In this document: piece by piece, positions 57,901 through 64,000 of the stretch
Layout: every line of letters begins with the position of its first letter
Numbering within the stretch: position 1 is the stretch's first letter
Origin: Halichondria panicea
Taxonomy: Eukaryota > Porifera > Demospongiae > Suberitida > Halichondriidae
DNA: 64,000 nucleotides
NCBI RefSeq assembly: GCF_963675165.1
Contig: NC_087383.1
Span: 3,068,979 to 3,132,978, forward strand
Direction of reading: 5' to 3'
Translations under genes and position numbers: made by a program
Notes under the pieces: model-generated
What the model was told of the DNA's origin: nothing
What the model saw: only the letters and a program-made list of their open reading frames with translations
The model's database searches: none

Positions 57901-58081
57901 GTAGAACTACATCTATCGTTTTTATATTTCAAAGTCAGTTATTCTAACTTGTTGACACTGTACGCTTAACTATACACCTGTCCCCTTTTATCATTACTGA
58001 ATACGTATATATATAATAGCGTTACAGCAGCGCTATTGTAGAAGTTAAGCAGATCTAGCTTGCTCAGTGTACAGAAAAAAA
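57901..58081 (+). promoter_or_regulatory. 5' flank of the intact POT-like gene
   Basis: TTGTTGACACTGTACGCTTA and the pyrimidine-rich ACACCTGTCCCCTTTTATC are shared with the pseudogene copy (52560-52605), and so predate the duplication. ATATATATAATAG at 58007-58019 is a TATA-like candidate about 65 bp before the start codon. Confidence 0.35.
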
Positions 58082-59629
58082 ATGAGCTGTAAGTACAGAG
58101 TGAGAAAGTTCTACTCAAAGGGAGCCTACCTTGTGCTAGCTTGGACACTGCTTGTGAGTGCTGCAGCTAATGCTAGCTATAGCTTAATCCATTCGGTTTC
58201 TACAGACTATCCAGATTGGCTAGGTACAATACCACTGTCGTTGTTTCTGCTCCTAACATTTTGTCTCGGATTGCTAGCCAATTACAAGCTTCAAGATTAC
58301 ACAATAATAAGGATCGGAGTTGTCACCCTATTTTTTGTAACAATGGTTTCCAGCATATACGTCCTAATCCTAGGTTCTGGGCTAGAACACCGCTTTGAAA
58401 AATACAGACTTCTTAATGAAGTCTTACTTTGTATAGTAGGGTGTGTGTTGTTGGTGGCGCTGATATGTTTTGTCTGCACACTACAACTAGGCCTGGATCA
58501 GATGCCTGATGCTTCGTCTTCTAGCATCACTAGTTTTATTGCCTGGTATGTGTTCAGTATAAGTGCTGGCTTTTGGATTGGGGAGTCTTTGTATTTTGTC
58601 TTGAAGGATAATTGTTTCGGATTAGTTGAAGATTTAGTAAGTGTTACCCAGCTTTATAGTCTGTGTTCTGCTTTATTTGCAAGTCTTATTCTTGTTCTCG
58701 ACCTCCTTTTCGCTAAAAGCTGGTTGATTATCGAGCCTAACCAACCAAAATCGTTTACATTGATCTACTGTGTTCTTAAGTTTGCTGTAAAGCACAAGGC
58801 TCCTCTCAATCGCAGTGCTCTCACATACTGGGAGGAAAACATACCTTCAAGAATGGACCTGGGAAAGTCGAGATACGGTGGACCATTCACTACAGAACAA
58901 GTTGAAGACGTGAAATCAATTCTACGATTGTTTGCTATGAGCCTACCCTTGTGGTTAATGCTGTTTGCACTTGCTTTTAATCCTACATTTCTTGGCATTG
59001 CACTACAGCGTCACATTGTCAAGTTTCCTAATCTCACCACCTGCGAATCTGACATGCTTTTCTCTTTCACATACAGTGGTTATTGGTGGTCTATGATAAA
59101 TATCTTGATTAATGAATTCTTTTTCTACCCGTTTTTCAGAGATAAATTTCCAAGTATTCTCAAAAGAATCGGTGTTGGTTCCTTCCTTTCTCTAGTTTTG
59201 AGTGTAGGTTATATTATTCTAGAATCCTTTCAGGTTTCTCACAGTTATGAGGCAATTGAATTGGTAAAAAGTCTTACATCTTTCGCATTGAGTGGTTTGC
59301 TGTCAAATTTTTTTCTGTGTGCAATACTCGAGTTAGTTTGTGCTCAGGCTCCATACAACATGCGAAGATTATTTGCTGTGTATATGCTTATTAATTATGT
59401 GACCGCTTCAATTGCTGGCATTTATGGAAGTGGTGAAATGCACCTAACAAATAATACAATGGTGCTAATCATGTTTGGAATCAAGGCCGCGATGAGTCTG
59501 CTTGGATTTGTCTTGTACTGCCTCCTGGCTCGCTGGTACAAGAGGAGAGTTAGAGACGAAGACTACGATGCACACAGAGTGGTGGAGGAGGTCTATGATC
59601 GATATCTAAATCCAAGCATTACTAATTAA
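58082..59629 (+). CDS. Multi-pass membrane protein, POT/SLC15-like
   Basis: An intronless frame of 515 residues from ATG 58082, which is preferred because the open frame before it has only non-ATG starts. About ten hydrophobic segments are visible, e.g. AYLVLAWTLLVSAAANA, IPLSLFLLLTFCLGLLA and FASLILVLDLLFA. A conserved cytosolic loop reads VLKFAVKHKAPLNRSALTYW, then SRMDLGKSRYGGPFTTEQVEDVK, which I associate with animal proton-dependent oligopeptide transporter (POT/SLC15, MFS) relatives. The late segment NEFFFYPFFRDKFPSILKRIGVG also fits that group. The POT ExxERFxYY motif is not seen, so transport activity is uncertain. The tail is charged. The upstream paralogue at 52556 is dead. The lack of introns, unlike neighbouring genes, is notable but may be normal for the family here. 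Confidence 0.6.
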   Translation: MSCKYRVRKFYSKGAYLVLAWTLLVSAAANASYSLIHSVSTDYPDWLGTIPLSLFLLLTFCLGLLANYKLQDYTIIRIGVVTLFFVTMVSSIYVLILGSGLEHRFEKYRLLNEVLLCIVGCVLLVALICFVCTLQLGLDQMPDASSSSITSFIAWYVFSISAGFWIGESLYFVLKDNCFGLVEDLVSVTQLYSLCSALFASLILVLDLLFAKSWLIIEPNQPKSFTLIYCVLKFAVKHKAPLNRSALTYWEENIPSRMDLGKSRYGGPFTTEQVEDVKSILRLFAMSLPLWLMLFALAFNPTFLGIALQRHIVKFPNLTTCESDMLFSFTYSGYWWSMINILINEFFFYPFFRDKFPSILKRIGVGSFLSLVLSVGYIILESFQVSHSYEAIELVKSLTSFALSGLLSNFFLCAILELVCAQAPYNMRRLFAVYMLINYVTASIAGIYGSGEMHLTNNTMVLIMFGIKAAMSLLGFVLYCLLARWYKRRVRDEDYDAHRVVEEVYDRYLNPSITN

Positions 59630-60559
59630 GTAGGCAAACTATTGCATGGGTGAACGTTACATATAATTTACTTTTGATATATACACACGTAGTAAACAAT
59701 ATCATCATGTCACCTATATTATACTGTTTCTTTGTATTAAAGTATCAGATTAGTATTCAGTCAATACCGATATTAATTCCTTTACAATACCAAATAGTGC
59801 ATGGGTAATCAGTTAGGGAGAGAAAAAAGGCCAACGGTTTCCGGCTAAGGTTTGGAAATTTGTCACAACATCTATATAGGTAGTTTGGCTATCTTATGAA
59901 AGATTCGATGTTGCTTAATATCTACACATCCTCTGCAGAGCTCAAAATTGCTAGTTTTTAGTGCCGTTTCGGTTAGGAAGAGATTTGAAGAAGATCTCAC
60001 GGCTAAGGTCCAAAAATTACTGGATGCACTGTACTGTATATAACAGGAGCGTATGAAGAGGAGTATGCGACGTACTCCCACGCACATTCCATTCTACATC
60101 TCGGACTGAATTCGTCACTAACACTTGCAGTTGTATAAACTGTTAGCCATGAATTAAATTAGATGTGGACTGGAGGTACAAACTACACGTGTGTATGCTG
60201 ATATCATTTTTAACTAATTAACCACTACACCTACTCACCACTTAAGATGCGGTCTGATAGTGACGTGGTATGACATACTTGTACCGAAACCTGGTTTACA
60301 CTACAACTGCTACAGTTGGATACTCCTCTTCATACACTCCTGTAGTATCATCAAGGTTTGATAGCTGGTCCATTTCAAACTTGGATACCAAATCTCCAAA
60401 ATATTCCATCAGAGTCTTTTGTGTTGCATCCTACAGAAGTGTACATTAACACATGTAATAACTGACGGATGTAATTATAGATTACAGTTCTAGGTAGAGC
60501 TAGTTCCAGGAATTGGACACATTAACTATTATTTATAGTGATCTCAGAAATTTGTTTGC
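59630..60559. other. 3' flank and intergenic DNA
   Basis: 59630-59740 matches 54036-54125 (shared duplication). 59740-59790 matches 55245-55295. The remainder holds no supported gene. Confidence 0.5.
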
Positions 60560-60780
60560 TTTCTTATTTAAGCAATGTATATAATTATGTAGTTGTTGGC
60601 TGGTTGGGCATGCTGTGTATCAATTATTTATTAGGATATAACAATTGGTGACGAGGATTAAAGGCAACCAAACCAAGAATAATTTAATTCTATGGCCACC
60701 GCAACGATTGTGACCATTGGACCCTTCATTCCATGCGATTGGCAATCCTATATAAAATTATACTGAGAGATCGACTTAGA
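60560..60780 (+). mobile_element. Ty3/gypsy-type fragment (LTR end, leader, gag start)
   Basis: An LTR-like end (GGATATAACA at about 60636-60645) is followed by ATTGGTGACGAGGATTAAAG, typical of the leader of animal gypsy elements. An ATG at about 60692 opens MATATIVTIGPFIPCDWQSY, which resembles a gag start and ends at a TGA after about 25 codons. The body of the element is missing. Confidence 0.45.
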
Positions 60781-61225
60781 ACTCTATTTTGTGGCAAATG
60801 GTGTCACACAGCGAGCAATGCTCCTCACATTTGTAGTCTGTCCACTTACCAACTCTTCAAGGATCTATATTGGCACCAATCAGGCCCACCGACAACCTTT
60901 GCCCAACTCTTCACACTGGAACAAAAACACCAGCTGACTCCTTCTGTGATAGTGCAGCGATTAAAATTCAATATGAGAATTCAGCAACAATTAAGGAAGA
61001 CAGTCAGCGATTACGACTGCACAGTATACAGCAATTACGGAGATACCAGGTCGTCCGACAATTTATCACTAAACATATAAACTTTTGTCGCACAAACTTA
61101 CTTCGACACTTCTACTACAATCGTCTGCCTATATAGACTTTGGAATAGCCTACCTTCAATAGATACTTCACTCTCAAGTCAAACAATCAAGAAACAAATC
61201 AAGGAATTCATGTGGCTGTAATTTA
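60781..61225 (+). mobile_element. LINE 3' remnant, broken
   Basis: Reading frames with stops carry the C-terminal wording of a LINE polymerase region: CRTNLLRHFYYNRLP, LWNSLPSIDTSLSSQTIKKQ, IKEFMWL. The fragment abuts the gypsy-type piece, so one inserted into or next to the other. No endonuclease or RT core is left. Confidence 0.5.
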
Positions 61226-63883
61226 GGCTAAATTTTGACCCTGCATGTTTCATTTAAAATGTCCCTGCAACAGGTGCCAATTTGGTTTAATTATGTGATT
61301 ATGGCAACCTGTCTCTACAGGCTTGCCATCAACATTACTAAGTCAGTGCTACATGCATACATCATGTATTTTGTCCTTAATGCTGAAAAATCGATGAAAA
61401 ATGTTACCGGATTGTCTAGTTTGGAAGTTCGAAAAGTACTGTTGCCAGACACTATGCTCACATTCGATAGAGCTATATAGTTGGAGCAAAAGTAGTATAT
61501 TATTGTGGAAGTGGACACAGGAGTGGGCCTCATGGTCATCCAGAAGATGGAAGAAACTCAACTATAAAATTAAAGTTGGGGATATATGCGATGCCGCAGA
61601 TGGATTACAACCGGAAAACTCGAAGATAAAAGCTCTGAGAGATGTTGAATGTTTTTTTAGGTTTGTTAAACTATTACGGGAAATTTATCCCTAACTTGTC
61701 CACTCTGTTAGCACCTCTTTTGATGTTTTGTATGATGGTGAGGAATCGATAAAAACCCTGGAAGAGTTAGTGCACCATTGTGATATTTGTCACATGCAGA
61801 TCAAGGAACCTTCCTCCTGGCATGTCGCCCCAATCCAACCTTAGGAATGGCAGTGCAGCTGCTATAGACTAGTATAGTATTATGCTCATAATGTATACTC
61901 TGACAGACAAATTAAAACAGAAGAAAGATCGAACTGGTGGAGCAAACGGATGCATGCAGTATACCTATAATTATAATTATATACACACTGAAAACTGAAA
62001 AATATGCTTCTATCAAAATGGTCCCTCATAAACATCTAAACTGCATCACATAATTAAACTCCATAAAATAGATTTATGAAAATGTTGCTATAATAATGTA
62101 AAATGATTATGCCCACAGGACTAGGAAGGATGAGTGAGTGGTGGGGAAATGGGCAACAATTATCATTACATGCGTCAATAATATGGATGGATTGCCTGAA
62201 TAAAATCTACCACATGTCTTATAAATCACTACATATACCGCGGTAAATAAATTATCATGATCATAAAGAAAATATGCGACTACCGACTCGCAAAAAGAAG
62301 TGAGGTGCTCCTCCACCACACAACAAAGAAAGAGCAATTATAATTATGACCCCTAATTTTGAAATCTTGGTGTTGTAATGGTGAACGAGGAGGCGAGAAT
62401 TGGGCTTGAAAAGATTCCCGTCTTTACTTTTTTTCTATAAAACCTCTATGGTGTTGAAACTATTGGAGGAGGTTGGAACAGCACTCCCTCAGAGTTGCAC
62501 CCAGACGAAGCTGGAACTGATTCAACAGGTTAATTGCTGTGAAGGAAGAAGAGATACTGAAAGAGTTGCCAATGAGAAGCAAGCTCAAATTGACACGAAC
62601 AAAGTACTGCACTTGGAGGAAATTGAACGAAGGGATGTTGGAATCAATCATTTAAAGATAATTATCTGGTCAAGTAAATGAAACATTGATCGTCTTCAAG
62701 CTGAGAAACGAGAGCAAGTTTGTGGACTGGAAAGAACTGACCACTCTCCAAAGGGGCGCCGTTGCCCCTATCAACACCTTCGCTTATGAATCGTATGTAA
62801 GCTTCTATCATATACTATATCCGTAAGGTACTTAACGCATAAGCGTGCATCACCCATTTGGGTGTTTAGTTTCGTAAATGAATTCGAAATTAATCTGGAA
62901 AATAAGCCTAATGTTGGATATGGTAATTAGGACACATGCTTCAGATGGCCACAATATTTACTGTATTATTTTAGGCTACACTGTATGCATGTACGTATAG
63001 TCATTGTGTATTATAGCTCAGGGCTACATCTACTGTATGTATAGTTCTGAGCAATTGTACGGCAATGTGAGCTTTTGTCCTATACTATATCTGTAAAGCT
63101 ACTTAACGCATAAGCGTGCACTCATCCATTTAGGTGTTTAGTTTCGTGACACATGCTTCAGTTTTGCTTCAGTTTGCTGTATTATTTTAGGCTATGAATT
63201 CAAACTAATCTGTATTAGTGAAATTGAGCCTATAGTGTTGGATATGGTTTGGACACATGCTTCAGTTTTGCTTCAGTTTGCTGTATTATTTTAGGCTACA
63301 CTGTATGCATGTACGTATACATGTAGTCATTGTGTATTATAGCTCAGGGCTACACCTACTGTACAACTCTGAGCAATTGTACGTCAATTCATAGCTCAAT
63401 TCATTGTCATGGCTTTAGTTTTCCCAACCTCCCTCGTCTCAGGGTTGTGAGTTTTTAGAGCCCCCGCCCCTAACGAGTACAAACTGGTGGTGGAAGGTCT
63501 GGTACCAATATCACTACGAACTGCTCAAGTCAGTCAGTATATATAAGTACTAACTAATAAATGGTAATACGTTTTACTTATTAAACATAGCTTGGTCTTG
63601 GAAATGATTATATGTAAAGTGTGTGTTTGTGTTCATAGGTTACTGAGATTGCTATATAAGCTGATGACAGCGTATTGGTTACTGAGATTGCTATAAGCTG
63701 ATGACAGCGTATATTCGCCTGGTGCATGGTGATTCAGAATGAAGTGATAATTCAATTTAAATTCAACATGCAAAACATTTTTATGCGGATCATGAAGTTA
63801 CCCAAGACATAAGCTAGTTTTCTTTAGATCTAGATATACTTGAATTTGTATATAGAAGTACAAGTGTATGTGAAATAATAGTA
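61226..63883. repeat. Duplicated blocks, third set
   Basis: 61226-61660 repeats 56251-56700, and 61660-62790 repeats block B in full. 62730-63840 repeats 57010-57850, with extra internal duplications at 63060-63300 (CACATGCTTCAGTTTTGCTT occurs twice). The plus-strand piece 62455-62640 (QSCTQTKLELIQQVNCCEGR) is open here. The exon DCEFFGAP is frameshifted here. No complete gene. Confidence 0.55.
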
Positions 63884-64000
63884 GAGAGTTTTTTTGTTTT
63901 TTTTTTTTTTTTGACAATTTGGCAAAGCCAGGATACAATAAAAATAGCAGAAGCTAATAAGTTAGTACCCTAAAAAAATATATATATATATATATACACA
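63884..64000. repeat. Poly-T run and TA microsatellite
   Basis: A T-rich run at about 63890-63912 and an (AT)n run at about 63976-63996. The rest is unremarkable. Confidence 0.85.

Noticed and set aside
58067-58081. Upstream non-ATG start for the POT-like protein
   Set aside because: The first true ATG is at 58082. The five extra codons start from GTG, which eukaryotes rarely use.

Overview
This window looks like nuclear DNA of an early-branching animal, most likely a demosponge. Genes have many short introns with plain GT/AG borders, intergenic DNA is AT-rich, and there are animal-only genes (a laminin alpha-like chain, an SLC25A46 homologue) beside a tandem pair of Death-NACHT-LRR (NLR) receptors of the kind expanded in sponges. 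The species cannot be fixed from sequence alone. No rRNA, tRNA, CRISPR array or bacterial operon was seen.

Layout. 1-2.8 kb: 5' part of a DIRS-like/LTR retroelement on the minus strand (gag-like gene with a probable intron, broken reverse transcriptase). 2.9-5.9 kb and 16.7-19.9 kb: two intact paralogous NLR genes on the plus strand, each made of an 8-codon first exon, a death-fold exon and one large NACHT-LRR exon. Between and after them (5.9-16.6 and 19.9-26.2 kb) lies duplicated, decaying DNA. It holds minus-strand exon debris (kinesin-like, EFR3-like and coiled-coil pieces), two copies of a hAT-like MITE, a solo LTR with a target-site duplication, a 1.2 kb near-perfect palindrome and several tandem repeats.

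26.2-43.5 kb is the ordinary conserved core: a laminin alpha-like gene of about 30 exons (minus), RGP1 (minus) and SLC25A46 (plus). RGP1 and SLC25A46 are divergent and share a 190 bp promoter gap. 45.2-47.4 kb: a small secreted cysteine-containing protein of unknown family whose second intron carries a 1.3 kb non-autonomous hAT element. 48.8-52.5 kb: a frameshifted Death-NACHT-LRR pseudogene (minus) of a different NLR subfamily.

52.5-64 kb: a duplicated multi-pass membrane protein (POT/SLC15-like). The first copy is a pseudogene and the second is intact. They sit in serially duplicated non-coding blocks with LINE and gypsy-type debris and orphan exons. Functionally the window joins an immune-receptor birth-and-death region, rich in transposons, to a stable block for basement-membrane, Golgi-trafficking and mitochondrial-dynamics genes. 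Exon joins for NLR1, NLR2, RGP1, SLC25A46 and the secreted gene were checked by hand for phase and total length. The laminin exon set was read less exactly.
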